The position numbers and the translations under genes are program-made. The notes under the pieces are model-generated. The model did no database searches. It was not told the origin of the DNA and was given only the letters and a program-made list of their open reading frames with translations. Positions 36,821-46,215 of a stretch of DNA of 64,000 bases are shown here, piece by piece (within the stretch, counting starts at the first letter, position 1; each line of letters begins with the position of its first letter). Source of the DNA: Flavobacteriaceae bacterium HL-DH10 (lineage in GTDB: Bacteria > Bacteroidota > Bacteroidia > Flavobacteriales > Flavobacteriaceae); NCBI GenBank assembly GCA_031826515.1, contig CP134536.1, forward strand, positions 1,562,001 to 1,626,000, given 5' to 3'.

Positions 36821-37504
36821 TTAAAACGAAACCAAAGCGCCCAAAACCAACATGGTTTGGTTTCCTTTAAAACGAGAATTTCCACCAGCTGTATCTAACT
36901 CTTGGTTTTCTAGTTTCTTCAAAATATTTGTAAACCCATAAATGTATTGAGCTTTCAACTTTAAATTCTTAATGCCAACTGAGGCTCCAATGGCTCCATT
37001 TAAATTAAATTGAGAAATATCGGCAATGTCTTCAGCTGTTAAATTATTATAATTATTTATAACATAGCCTTCTTTACCTTTCTCTTTAAATTCTAACTTA
37101 CCATTGTATTGTAACATGGGGCCAACATCAATAGTAAAATGATCCGGGATCACTTTTATATGTCCTAACAACGCTACTTGAGCAGCAAACATTTTGTAAT
37201 CTATAAACTCATCAGAAGTACTAGAACTATTTGGTTTGCCTAAAATACCAATAGTACTTTCTGAAAGTTGCATACCAAAACTCATATTATACCAACGGTG
37301 AGGAATATCAACGGTTGCCAACAAGCCTCCTAAAAAACCATCACCTTGTTTAGTAATAAAATTATTCGTCGAAACATCAAATTTTGTAACTCCTCCAAAA
37401 ATACCAATACCATTACTAATTCGATAATTTCCTCTTTGTGAAAAACTTTTTGTAACAAAACACATACAAATTGCTACTAATAGGAAAGATTGCTTAAATT
37501 TCAT
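36821..37504 (-). CDS. Outer-membrane beta-barrel protein
   Basis: I take the ATG at 37504 (MKFKQSFLLVAICMCFVTKSFSQ) as start; it gives a clean signal peptide. The 227-residue mature part alternates short beta strands and ends in Phe (LVLGALVSF), as outer-membrane barrels do. It resembles PorT/OmpW-like small barrels of Bacteroidetes but I cannot name a family. The last 57 bases are repeated at 35614-35670. Confidence 0.6.
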   Translation of the reverse strand: MKFKQSFLLVAICMCFVTKSFSQRGNYRISNGIGIFGGVTKFDVSTNNFITKQGDGFLGGLLATVDIPHRWYNMSFGMQLSESTIGILGKPNSSSTSDEFIDYKMFAAQVALLGHIKVIPDHFTIDVGPMLQYNGKLEFKEKGKEGYVINNYNNLTAEDIADISQFNLNGAIGASVGIKNLKLKAQYIYGFTNILKKLENQELDTAGGNSRFKGNQTMLVLGALVSF

Positions 37505-37581
37505 TGTTAACATTATAAGTCACCAAATATAACATAATTTTAGTATCTTAATTTTTATAACCATTTTTTAAATAAGACATT

Positions 37582-38502
37582 ATGAACTTCTTTTTTCCAA
37601 TTATTATTTTCTTAGGATTGATTATCCTAATCTCATCATTCTTTATTGTTAAACAACAAACCGCAGCTATTATTGAGCGCTTTGGGCGTTTTCAAATAAT
37701 TAGACAATCTGGATTACAACTAAAAATTCCGTTAGTTGACAAAGTTGCTGGCAGACTAAGTTTAAAAATTCAGCAATTAGATGTTATTATTGAAACTAAA
37801 ACTTTAGATGATGTTTTTGTAAAACTAAAAGTATCTGTACAATACAAAGTCATACGCGAAAAAGTATATGATGCTTTTTATAAGTTAGATTATCCTCACG
37901 ATCAAATTACGAGTTATGTGTTTGATGTGGTGCGTGCCGAAGTACCAAAAATGAAATTAGATGATGTATTTGTGAAAAAAGATGATATCGCTATTGCTGT
38001 AAAAACAGAATTAAATGATGCTATGATGGAATATGGTTACGACATTATAAAAACTTTAGTAACCGATATTGATCCTGATGCGCAAGTAAAAGCTGCCATG
38101 AACCGTATTAACGCTGCCGATAGAGAAAAAACAGCAGCACAATATGAAGGTGATGCTGCCAGAATTTTAATTGTTGAAAAAGCAAAAGCCGAAGCAGAAA
38201 GTAAACGTTTACAAGGTCAAGGTATTGCAGACCAACGTCGTGAAATTGCTCGTGGTTTAGAAGAATCTGTTGATGTGTTAAATAGAGTTGGTATTAACTC
38301 TCAAGAAGCTTCTGCGCTTATTGTTGTAACACAGCATTATGATACCTTACAAGCTATCGGACAAGAAACAAATAGTAACTTAATATTATTACCTAATTCG
38401 CCACAAGCAGGAAGTAATATGCTAAACGATATGGTTGCTAGTTTTACAGCAAGTAACCAAATTGGAGAAGCGATGAAAGAAGCTAAAAAGAAAAAAGAGT
38501 AG
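37582..38502 (+). CDS. SPFH/Band 7 (stomatin-like) membrane protein
   Basis: The 306-residue protein has one N-terminal membrane segment (FFFPIIIFLGLIILISSFFIV), then an SPFH domain (QQTAAIIERFGRFQ..., SVQYKVI) and a long Ala/Glu-rich coiled coil (AQYEGDAARILIVEKAKAEAESKRLQGQG). Such proteins form large oligomers that organise membrane microdomains or restrain proteases. No NfeD partner gene is adjacent. It is divergent from the outer-membrane protein gene. Confidence 0.92.
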   Translation: MNFFFPIIIFLGLIILISSFFIVKQQTAAIIERFGRFQIIRQSGLQLKIPLVDKVAGRLSLKIQQLDVIIETKTLDDVFVKLKVSVQYKVIREKVYDAFYKLDYPHDQITSYVFDVVRAEVPKMKLDDVFVKKDDIAIAVKTELNDAMMEYGYDIIKTLVTDIDPDAQVKAAMNRINAADREKTAAQYEGDAARILIVEKAKAEAESKRLQGQGIADQRREIARGLEESVDVLNRVGINSQEASALIVVTQHYDTLQAIGQETNSNLILLPNSPQAGSNMLNDMVASFTASNQIGEAMKEAKKKKE

Positions 38503-38504
38503 AG

Positions 38505-39095
38505 TTAATTTGGTTTATACATCACGATTATTTGAATAACAATTGCCAAAACAATTAATAGACAGATTTCAATTTGAGTTAATAATTCTACTGCACTAGT
38601 AGCTCTTTTACCAATTGACATCTGTCTTCTGCCTTCGGTTATTTGGATTTTAGATAAATCGTCAAGATTTTTATTAATACTTATTATTAAATCCTCTTGA
38701 TTGCCTTTGTTTTTGAAGTTTGACGCTATAAAAGTTATTTCATGATCTTTAAGCAATTTAAAATTGCTTTTAAAATACTTAAAGATTGTGTATTCTTCAG
38801 GTGTAAGCCTTGTTTGTTCGTACATTAAAATGAAATCTCTAATATGCTCGTTAGTGTTATCATTTTCCTGATTAAAAAATACAGTGTCTGATAGTTTGAG
38901 AGCGACTTCCTTTTTCTTAACTAATTTAAATATTTTAAATACTAAATCGCTAGCTATTAGTCTATCTTCATAGATTGTAACAACAGAATCCTTAACTCTT
39001 ATAAAATTGTTTCTATCAATTAAGTTTGTGGCTAATATTAAAATAAATACCATCAAAATTCCTAAAACCCACTTAATTTTATTGAATAATTTCAT
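38505..39095 (-). CDS. Two-helix membrane protein with 4HB/MCP-like sensor domain
   Basis: The 196-residue protein has an N-terminal membrane helix (IKWVLGILMVFILILATNLI), about 130 periplasmic helical residues, and a C-terminal membrane helix (IEICLLIVLAIVIQIIVMY). The RNNFIRVKDSVVTIYEDRLIASDLVF start is like four-helix-bundle chemoreceptor ligand domains. There is no cytosolic signalling domain; the chain ends four residues after the second helix. It is an isolated sensor or a truncated receptor. It lies beside a repeat-peptide gene and a two-component pair. Confidence 0.55.
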   Translation of the reverse strand: MKLFNKIKWVLGILMVFILILATNLIDRNNFIRVKDSVVTIYEDRLIASDLVFKIFKLVKKKEVALKLSDTVFFNQENDNTNEHIRDFILMYEQTRLTPEEYTIFKYFKSNFKLLKDHEITFIASNFKNKGNQEDLIISINKNLDDLSKIQITEGRRQMSIGKRATSAVELLTQIEICLLIVLAIVIQIIVMYKPN

Positions 39096-39115
39096 AACTT
39101 TTTAATCCGTTTAAT

Positions 39116-39155
39116 AAAAAAAAGCTGTTAGCCAATATTGAGCTAACAGCTTTTT
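39116..39155 (-). terminator. Terminator of the repeat-peptide gene
   Basis: GCTGTTAGC (39124-39132) pairs with GCTAACAGC (39142-39150), with A and T runs on the flanks. On the minus strand it lies just after the gene at 39181-39486 and ends in a long T run. Confidence 0.85.
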
Positions 39156-39180
39156 ACATTTACATGTCAACTAACTAAAA

Positions 39181-39486
39181 TTAAGTATTGTCTTTACGCC
39201 ATGGCTTATAATTTTTATATGCTGGTCCTGTTAATTTTGATCTTTTAGAAACAAAACTTATGGGCGTATATGTTTTTTCAGATTTATTCTGCCAAGGCTT
39301 ATAATTTTTATATGCTGGTCCTGTTAATTTAGTTTTTTGTGATACAGTATAAACTAAAGTAACTTCATTTTTATGTAACCATGGCTTATAGTTTTTATAT
39401 GCTGGCCCTTTAAAATCACTTCGTTTCTGTGCAAAGGCACTTAAGGAAAGAAAAACTATTGACAACGTTAAAACTAAATTTTTCAT
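39181..39486 (-). CDS. Small secreted protein with three GPAYKNYKPW repeats
   Basis: The 101-residue product has a signal peptide (MKNLVLTLSIVFLSLSAFAQ) and then three copies of a perfectly kept decapeptide GPAYKNYKPW at residues 27-36, 56-65 and 87-96. They are spaced by about 20 variable residues rich in Lys, Ser and Thr. The mature protein is strongly basic. It has its own terminator, so it is probably an abundant short transcript. A TAATTTTG -7-like box lies at 39509-39516 on the minus strand. I do not recognise the family. Repeat units with conserved Tyr, Trp, Pro and Lys suggest binding to a polymer or to a surface, or processing into short peptides; neither is shown by the sequence. 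Confidence 0.75.
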   Translation of the reverse strand: MKNLVLTLSIVFLSLSAFAQKRSDFKGPAYKNYKPWLHKNEVTLVYTVSQKTKLTGPAYKNYKPWQNKSEKTYTPISFVSKRSKLTGPAYKNYKPWRKDNT

Positions 39487-39588
39487 TTTGCTATGTTTAT
39501 AATTTTAACAAAATTAACGACATACGCTAGCTTAAAGAGCTAAGAGAAATCACTTAATCTATATCCGTATTTATACGGATACTCATAT

Positions 39589-40221
39589 TTAAATGAGTTT
39601 AATTTTAGTTGCTTTTTTTATAAGTTCTGCGGTATTTTTTACTTCTAATTTTCTTAAGATGTTAGCTCGGTGCGTTTCAATAGTTCTTTTACTCACAAAT
39701 AATTTTGAAGCTATTTCTTTGTTAGTCAGCCCCATAGAAATTAACTCTAAAACCTCAGTTTCTTTCTTGGAAAGTATGTCCTGGCTTATCGTTTGCTCAG
39801 ACATATAGTTTATCATCTTTTCTGAGATTTTTGGACTAAAATACTTTTTCCCTTTATGTACTATTCGGACAACCTTTATTAATTCGTCTTGATCTGTATT
39901 TTTAAGCAAGTAACTATAAGCTCCGTTTTTAGCACACTTAGCTATGTAAATTCCATCATCATGCATTGATATTATTATAGGCTTAATATTAGAATTTAAG
40001 TTCTTTATTCGATTTAAAACTTCAAATCCATCCATATTAGGCATGGTAATATCAAGTAGAGCAATATCTATATCTTCAGTATTTTTTATTGCTTCGAGGA
40101 ATTCTTTACCATCTCCAACACAATCAACAACTTGAATGTCTTTGTGTTTTATTAATAATTCTTTTAAGCCATTACGAAACAGCTCATGATCATCGGCAAT
40201 AATTATTTTAATTTTATTCAT
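39589..40221 (-). CDS. NarL/LuxR-type response regulator
   Basis: The 210-residue protein has a receiver domain with acidic pocket DD (10-11) and phospho-acceptor D57 in LLDITMPNMDG. A LuxR-type HTH is at the C-terminus (EVLELISMGLTNKEIASKLFVSKRTIETHRANIL). It overlaps the histidine kinase gene by eight bases, so the two form one cognate pair. Its targets are unknown; the repeat-peptide gene next to it is a candidate. Confidence 0.95.
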   Translation of the reverse strand: MNKIKIIIADDHELFRNGLKELLIKHKDIQVVDCVGDGKEFLEAIKNTEDIDIALLDITMPNMDGFEVLNRIKNLNSNIKPIIISMHDDGIYIAKCAKNGAYSYLLKNTDQDELIKVVRIVHKGKKYFSPKISEKMINYMSEQTISQDILSKKETEVLELISMGLTNKEIASKLFVSKRTIETHRANILRKLEVKNTAELIKKATKIKLI

Positions 40222-41872
40222 TAACTATTGGTAATTCAATTTCAAAACTTGTGCTTCCTGGTATTGAGTTAATTTTAATCTCTCCATTGCAAATCTCTAC
40301 ACGCTCTTTAATATTTATAATTCCAGACCCCAGTTTTATATTTTTAATATTAAAACCACAACCATCATCAAAATAAAACAGAGATATAAAATCATCAAAC
40401 TCTGAAAGTGTGATTTTAATATTTTTGGAGCTAGCATGTTTTAATGTATTATTGATTAATTCTTGACTAATTCTAAAAATATTAATTTCTTGGTATTTTG
40501 TAATCTTACTATTAGATTGTTTGGTAAGATCTTCAAAATCAATTGTAATTCCAGACGACTTATTAATGCTAACAACAAAATTAGTCAAGGCTGCTCCTAT
40601 TCCAAAGTCATCTAGTATAGATGGCATTAAATCATTAGACATTAAACGTATTTCAGAAATAGTGTCGTCAACAATTGTTTTCATTTCTGCTCGTTGTACT
40701 TTATTCTGAACTTTATTTTCAATATAAAATTTTAATGATGTTAATAAAGGCCCTATTCCATCATGAAGTTCACGAGAAAGTCTTCGTCTTTCATTCTCTA
40801 AACCATCTACTAATTGTCGTTTAGTACTAATACGATTTTTATTTTCATTATTTCTAAACTCTATGAGTTTATCTCTCATTTTTACTAAGCTTTTGCCTAA
40901 TGAATCGTTTTGACTTTTAGGAATATAATGTGTATTTAAATTCATTTTTCCAATTTCATTAGAAAATTTTACAGCACCTTGTAGCGATTTTTTTAAATTA
41001 GCAAGTGCCTCAAACATTTCTTTAATTTCATTTGAATTTAGCACAAATTCATTAGTTTGATTGTAATCGCCATCTGCCATAATTTTTAAACTTTTCTTCA
41101 TGTTAATAATAGGGTTAGCTATTATTCTCGTAAGAAATAATGATAAAACTATGGCTACAAATGTAATTATTAAGATTAAGCCTAATAATCTCTTTTTTAG
41201 GTCTTTTAATGGTGCTATTACCTCGATTTTATCAATTTCAGATAGTATAGCTAACTTAAGGTTAGATATACTAATTTGGCTGTATACCCCATAAACTTCA
41301 ATGTCTCGATAGTCTTTATAAACCCCTCTACCTTCTTTACCAGATAATGCTTTAATTAAACCTTCTGATTTTACTAATATGTCAAACGGTGTTTCTTTTG
41401 GTAAAAAGCGCGATTGAGACCTCATATGATAATCTTCACCAACTAAATAAGATTCGCCAGTATTTCCCATGCCTGTTCTTTCAAGCAAAATACTCATAAT
41501 CTTATTATATGATATAAGCTTAACCTTTATTTGGTTACTATCAATTACAACTAGGCCTATAGACGTTTTATTTTGTTTATGATATTTTGTTAAATCGTAA
41601 ATTCCGGAAATATGAAAATTATTTTCTATTTCACTAATGTTAAAAGCGTCTTCAGGGTATTCTGAAAAAGGAACATCTAAAAAATTACTCCATTCTGCTT
41701 CAATTAAATTTTCTAATTGAATCTTTTTTAGTGTTTTTATTGAATTCAATTGCAATAGAATTCTATCCTCCAATACATTTGAAAACTGATTATAAAAAGT
41801 GATTGAAAGGACAACAATTACTAAAAAAATTAAACTATTTATTATAGTTAATATTAAAGCTCTTAAACTCAT
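40214..41872 (-). CDS. NarX/DegS-type sensor histidine kinase with Cache domain
   Basis: The 552-residue protein has a membrane helix (10-28), a periplasmic Cache-like domain with GNTGESYLVGEDYHMRSQSRF (partly 136-155), a second helix (231-250), HAMP (250-300), and a HisKA_3 dimerisation domain with ERRRLSRELHDGIGPLL (H370). A HATPase domain closes it (DDGCGFN). This is the typical partner of NarL-type regulators. The periplasmic fold suggests a small-molecule ligand, not identified. It is upstream of, and overlaps, the regulator. Confidence 0.93.
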   Translation of the reverse strand: MSLRALILTIINSLIFLVIVVLSITFYNQFSNVLEDRILLQLNSIKTLKKIQLENLIEAEWSNFLDVPFSEYPEDAFNISEIENNFHISGIYDLTKYHKQNKTSIGLVVIDSNQIKVKLISYNKIMSILLERTGMGNTGESYLVGEDYHMRSQSRFLPKETPFDILVKSEGLIKALSGKEGRGVYKDYRDIEVYGVYSQISISNLKLAILSEIDKIEVIAPLKDLKKRLLGLILIITFVAIVLSLFLTRIIANPIINMKKSLKIMADGDYNQTNEFVLNSNEIKEMFEALANLKKSLQGAVKFSNEIGKMNLNTHYIPKSQNDSLGKSLVKMRDKLIEFRNNENKNRISTKRQLVDGLENERRRLSRELHDGIGPLLTSLKFYIENKVQNKVQRAEMKTIVDDTISEIRLMSNDLMPSILDDFGIGAALTNFVVSINKSSGITIDFEDLTKQSNSKITKYQEINIFRISQELINNTLKHASSKNIKITLSEFDDFISLFYFDDGCGFNIKNIKLGSGIINIKERVEICNGEIKINSIPGSTSFEIELPIVNE

Positions 41873-41913
41873 TTTTTGTGTTTATAAATTATCCTCTAAC
41901 TCTAAATATAAAA

Positions 41914-43071
41914 TTATATTTTAAAAGGATGTCGTTCTTCCCAATCTTGCTTAGGGTTCATCAACTTAAAAATTTGTTTTAAAATGGCGTTAATAAAACC
42001 ATTAGTGTGTTTTATATATACGCTCATGGGTTCTGGCTTTGCACCTACTGAGCTTTTAATTGCCATAGCAGTTCGTGCATATACAATATTAGGAAACTTG
42101 TTTTCAATAGCATATTTAACCATATCATACAGCATATTTAAATACAACTGATTGGGATATTGGTGTATCGTATCATAACCTAAAAAATAGGTTTCTAAAT
42201 CATCGCCATTTAAAATCAAAGTATAAAACCCGATTAATTCGTCATCTAAGTAATAACCATAAACTTTAAACGATTCTTTTAATTGAAGTTTTAAATTATA
42301 AAAATGATTTTGAGGTAAAACAAACGTATTGAATTTAGCATTATTAGAAACATTTAAATACAATTGATAAAGTGTTTCAGAATGTGTTTCAATGGCTTTT
42401 AAATCTAATTCTTTAGACGTTATTGCTACTAGTTTATTTTTGGCTCGCTTATATCGGTTTTTGTACTTTTTATTCAAACTGGCCACATAATCTTCCATTT
42501 TCAACCAATTTGGATTTACACGCATCGTCATATTTGGCTGAACATAAACATGATGTAATTTATGAGACAGAAAAAAATCTTTACTTTTATGAATAGTGTC
42601 CGCTTCAAAAAAATCTTTGAGCATAATAGCTCTAATGGTTTTCTTTTGAGTTGTTTTAATTCTAATTTTAAGAGCGTTTAAAGCTTCAAAAACAATATTT
42701 AGATAATCTATATGCGAAATGTTATTCGTTTGATAAAATACACCATGCTGCCCTGTATGCATTAAATTACCAACCACTAAAATATTTCCTCTTACTATTT
42801 TAGAAACTATACTTTTAAAAGTTTCTTTAAAACAAGAAACTTCTGTTTTTCTAAACATATCTTTTAAGTACAATTGCACGCGCTGTACCACCGCAATTCC
42901 TACTAATACGTCGTTATTAAAAACACCCACATAAAAAAATTGAATATTTTTAGGAGATGCATCTTCTAAAGCAGCAAAATAATTGGGTTGTAAAAAACTA
43001 TCATGATCAGTAATATGCTTCCAGGATTCTGGAAGTTCATAATGTGAATTATAAATACAATATGTTTTCAA
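41914..43071 (-). CDS. GNAT/FemAB-like acetyltransferase-fold protein
   Basis: The 385-residue cytosolic protein has two GNAT-like halves. The C-terminal half is clearest: YVASLNKKYKNRYKRAKNKL, then FYTLILNGDDLETYFLGYD and an NQLYLNMLYDMVKYAIE segment, in the style of FemAB/peptidogalycan acyltransferases (Acetyltransf_6). The acceptor is unknown. It is separated from the sensor kinase by 41 bases and on the same strand. Confidence 0.65.
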   Translation of the reverse strand: MKTYCIYNSHYELPESWKHITDHDSFLQPNYFAALEDASPKNIQFFYVGVFNNDVLVGIAVVQRVQLYLKDMFRKTEVSCFKETFKSIVSKIVRGNILVVGNLMHTGQHGVFYQTNNISHIDYLNIVFEALNALKIRIKTTQKKTIRAIMLKDFFEADTIHKSKDFFLSHKLHHVYVQPNMTMRVNPNWLKMEDYVASLNKKYKNRYKRAKNKLVAITSKELDLKAIETHSETLYQLYLNVSNNAKFNTFVLPQNHFYNLKLQLKESFKVYGYYLDDELIGFYTLILNGDDLETYFLGYDTIHQYPNQLYLNMLYDMVKYAIENKFPNIVYARTAMAIKSSVGAKPEPMSVYIKHTNGFINAILKQIFKLMNPKQDWEERHPFKI

Positions 43072-43081
43072 TAGAAAATAA

Positions 43082-43110
43082 AAAGACCGAAGTTAAAAAC
43101 CTCAGTCTTT
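43082..43110 (-). terminator. Terminator of the DUF1761 gene
   Basis: On the minus strand AAAGACTGAGG pairs with CTTCGGTCTTT in an 11-base stem with two G-T pairs and a seven-base loop, followed by T-rich sequence. Confidence 0.8.
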
Positions 43111-43136
43111 GTTTATGTTATAAAATTACAAAAATA

Positions 43137-43622
43137 TTATTTCCAACCGCAAATAATAGCACCCATTACTCCAAGTGTTACAATCCAATATCCTGCATTA
43201 ATAAAAATGTATTTAGCACTTTTACGTTCAAATAAAGCATTAGTTCCAATAATTGGAAGTGCAATAAAAACCCCTGTTAAAACGCCATGTAAAGCACCAT
43301 GCTTAAAGGTTCTGAATGCATCTGAATAATCTGCAATAAAAGCTTCGTAAGAAGGTAACGCTGCAGATGGATCTCCACCTATAAGGCTAAAAACCCCCAT
43401 TTGATGAATAACTATTCCTGGTAAAGCTGTTGCCAATAAAAATGCAAAGATTAAAGCTAAACCAAAAATTTTAACCATATTCCCGCCTTTAACTTGCTCG
43501 TCGGTCATACCTGCTGCTTGCATCCAAGCATTACCAAATACTTTTGGATTGTACCAAATAAATCCGACTACCAATGCCGAAACAGCTGCAACTAGCATTG
43601 CAATTGGGTTTAATAATTCCAT
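43137..43622 (-). CDS. DUF1761 family membrane protein
   Basis: The 161-residue protein has four membrane segments (about 5-25, 50-72, 105-125, 138-158) and the GFIWYNPKVFGNAWMQAAGM segment typical of the DUF1761 family. Function is unknown. It is transcribed alone, with its own terminator. Confidence 0.85.
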   Translation of the reverse strand: MELLNPIAMLVAAVSALVVGFIWYNPKVFGNAWMQAAGMTDEQVKGGNMVKIFGLALIFAFLLATALPGIVIHQMGVFSLIGGDPSAALPSYEAFIADYSDAFRTFKHGALHGVLTGVFIALPIIGTNALFERKSAKYIFINAGYWIVTLGVMGAIICGWK

Positions 43623-43696
43623 AATATATCTTATTAGTTAGACGTTAAATATAAATAAAATTATTACAACCAATTATCTTAAAAACTTAAAACCAA

Positions 43697-45691
43697 TCAA
43701 ATAGATTGCGCTTCTAACACTAAAAGGTCATTTTTATCTTCAAGTGCTTTATTTATAAATTCATTTACAGCATCATTCTTTTCTAGTCCGTTTTCTAATA
43801 AGACACCCAAAGTAATTGCAACAGCAATACGTGTTCCTACTTTTTTAACGGCTGTATTAAAAAGTGGCTGTAACTCTTCATAACTCACGTTTTTAGATAA
43901 TTCTTTAATCTCTGATTTTGCTTTAAGCTGTTTAGCCTCAGGCAAATTAGTATATTTTTTTCCTAATTGCTGAATAACATCAATAGCTTTTCGTTGTGAT
44001 TGTTGATTATTATTTGGCTTCGATTGTTGTTGTTGAGGCTTAGGTTTTTGTTTTGCCCAAGTATCTCTCAATCCTACTGTTTTATTAAATATTAATTTAT
44101 TTGAAGTTGAATCGTTATCAACATTAAAATAACCTAAGCGTTGAAACTGAAACCTGTCTCCTACTTTAGCTTCTAATAAACTAGGCTCTACAAAGGCTTC
44201 AATAGTTTTTAAAGAATTAGGATTTATAAATTCCATAAAATCTTTGTCCTGATAACTGTCTGGTGCTTCATCAATAAATAAACGGTCGTACTCTCTAACT
44301 TCTGCGTTTACAGCATGTTTTATAGATACCCAATGTAGCGTTCCTTTTACTTTTCTAGAAGTATCTTCAGAATACGTACAATGAATTTCTGTAATATTTC
44401 CATTAGTATCTTTTTCAACACTTTCGGCTTTAATAATGTAAGCGTTCTTCAATCGTACTTCTCCACCTAATTTTAATCTGAAAAACTTATTACCAGCTTC
44501 TTCTTTAAAATCCTCTTTTTCAATATATAGTTCTCTTGAAAATGGAACTTTTCTAAAGCCTGCACGTTCATCTTCTTGATTATTTTCGGCTTCTAACCAT
44601 TCCTCTTTTCCTTCAGGATAATTCGTAACTACTAATTTTACAGGGTCTAAAACCGCCATAACACGCGGTGCTGTTTTGTTTAAATCTTCACGAATACAAA
44701 ACTCTAAAAGTGACACATCAATGACATTATCACGTTTTGCCACTCCTACCGTTTCAACAAATTTTCTTAATGATGCTGGTGTATAACCGCGACGACGTAA
44801 ACCAGAAATAGTTGGCATTCTTGGGTCATCCCATCCTGCTACAATTTTATCTTCAACCAATTTAAGCAACTTACGTTTACTCATAATAGTATAGCTTAAG
44901 TTTAAACGCGCAAATTCACGTTGCTTTGGTCGAAGTAAATTAGGATCTATAACTTGGTCTAAAAACCAATCATAAAGCTCTCGGTGTGGTTTAAATTCTA
45001 ACGAACATAAGGAATGTGAAATTTGCTCGATATAATCACTTTCTCCATGCGTCCAATCGTACATCGGGTAAATACACCAATCGTTACCTGTTCTATGATG
45101 ATGCTTTTTTAAAATCCGATACATAATAGGATCACGCATCAACATATTGGTATGCTGCATATCAATTTTAGCTCGTAAAATATGAGATCCTTCTTCAAAT
45201 TCTCCCGCTTTCATACGTTCAAATAAATCAAGGTTTTCTGCTACCGTTCTATTTCTATAAGGTCCATCAACACCCGGTTGTGTTGGCGTTCCTTTTTGTT
45301 CTGCCATAGCTTCACTTGATTGCGAATCTACATAGGCTTTTCCTTCTTTAATAAACAGAATAGCCCAATCATACAATTGCTGAAAGTAATCAGATGAGAA
45401 TAATTCTTTATCCCATTTATAACCTAACCAAGATATGTCTTCCTTAATAGCATCTACATATTCTTGCTCCTCTTTAGCAGGATTTGTATCATCAAAACGA
45501 AGGTTTACTGGCGCATTATATTTTTCTCCTAAACCAAAACTTATTCCAATAGCCTTGGTATGACCTATATGTAAATAACCATTAGGCTCTGGAGGGAAAC
45601 GAAAACGCAAGTCGTTTTTAGACATTCCCTTTGCTAAATCTTCTTCTATAATTTGCTCAATGAAATTGAGTGATTTTCTTTCTTCAGACAT
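43697..45691 (-). CDS. glnS: Glutaminyl-tRNA synthetase with C-terminal YqeY-like domain
   Basis: The 664-residue class I synthetase has PPEPNGYLHIGHTKA (HIGH signature, residues 31-45), MSKRKL for KMSKS, and GlnRS insertions. Residues about 545-664 (after a Gln-rich linker QQQQSKPNNNQQSQ) form an added helical domain like YqeY/GatB tail modules, as in other GlnRS-YqeY fusions. It charges tRNA-Gln directly, so no GatCAB step is needed for Gln. It is divergent from folB. Confidence 0.96.
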   Translation of the reverse strand: MSEERKSLNFIEQIIEEDLAKGMSKNDLRFRFPPEPNGYLHIGHTKAIGISFGLGEKYNAPVNLRFDDTNPAKEEQEYVDAIKEDISWLGYKWDKELFSSDYFQQLYDWAILFIKEGKAYVDSQSSEAMAEQKGTPTQPGVDGPYRNRTVAENLDLFERMKAGEFEEGSHILRAKIDMQHTNMLMRDPIMYRILKKHHHRTGNDWCIYPMYDWTHGESDYIEQISHSLCSLEFKPHRELYDWFLDQVIDPNLLRPKQREFARLNLSYTIMSKRKLLKLVEDKIVAGWDDPRMPTISGLRRRGYTPASLRKFVETVGVAKRDNVIDVSLLEFCIREDLNKTAPRVMAVLDPVKLVVTNYPEGKEEWLEAENNQEDERAGFRKVPFSRELYIEKEDFKEEAGNKFFRLKLGGEVRLKNAYIIKAESVEKDTNGNITEIHCTYSEDTSRKVKGTLHWVSIKHAVNAEVREYDRLFIDEAPDSYQDKDFMEFINPNSLKTIEAFVEPSLLEAKVGDRFQFQRLGYFNVDNDSTSNKLIFNKTVGLRDTWAKQKPKPQQQQSKPNNNQQSQRKAIDVIQQLGKKYTNLPEAKQLKAKSEIKELSKNVSYEELQPLFNTAVKKVGTRIAVAITLGVLLENGLEKNDAVNEFINKALEDKNDLLVLEAQSI

Positions 45692-45771
45692 GCTTCTTAT
45701 TTATTTCAACTAAATAAGCTTCAAAATTACGGAAATTCAAACTATTTTAGCTTAATAAGTTAAAGAAGCTA

Positions 45772-46134
45772 ATGGGAAAAATAAAAGTTGAAAACATTCG
45801 GGTATTTGCATATCACGGCTGTTTAAAAGAAGAAACAAAAATAGGCAGTGATTACCGTGTAGATTTAGAGGTTGAAGCCGATTTACAAACCTCAGCAAAA
45901 ACGGATGATTTGAATGATACTGTAGATTATGTTTTTTTAAATCGTATTATAAAAGAAGAAATGGATATGGCTTCTCACCTACTCGAAACGGTTGCAAAAC
46001 GTATTTTAAATAGAATTTTTAACGAAGATAAATTAGTAAAAAAAGCCACCGTTTGGGTTAGTAAACTAAACCCGCCTATAGGTGGTGACGTTGCAAGAGT
46101 AACAATAAAAATGACTGATAAACGTAAAAAGTGA
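45772..46134 (+). CDS. folB: Dihydroneopterin aldolase
   Basis: The 120-residue protein has KVENIRVFAYHGCLKEETKIG (partly 4-24), with the active-site pattern of FolB, followed by NDTVDY and SHLLETVAKRI with the catalytic Glu. It converts dihydroneopterin to hydroxymethyl-dihydropterin for folate synthesis. It lies upstream of tRNA-Cys on the same strand. Confidence 0.93.
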   Translation: MGKIKVENIRVFAYHGCLKEETKIGSDYRVDLEVEADLQTSAKTDDLNDTVDYVFLNRIIKEEMDMASHLLETVAKRILNRIFNEDKLVKKATVWVSKLNPPIGGDVARVTIKMTDKRKK

Positions 46135-46142
46135 TTTTATGC

Positions 46143-46172
46143 ATTGAAAAGTCACAATTTTTTTTACTTTTG
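46143..46172 (+). promoter_or_regulatory. Bacteroidetes-type promoter of tRNA-Cys
   Basis: ATTG (46143-46146) and TACTTTTG (46165-46172) lie 18 bases apart and match TTG-N17-23-TAnnTTTG. The tRNA begins 44 bases further on, so a short leader is expected. Confidence 0.65.
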
Positions 46173-46215
46173 CACCAGATTTCCGATATTATCAGGAATA
46201 ACAATTTTTAATTAT

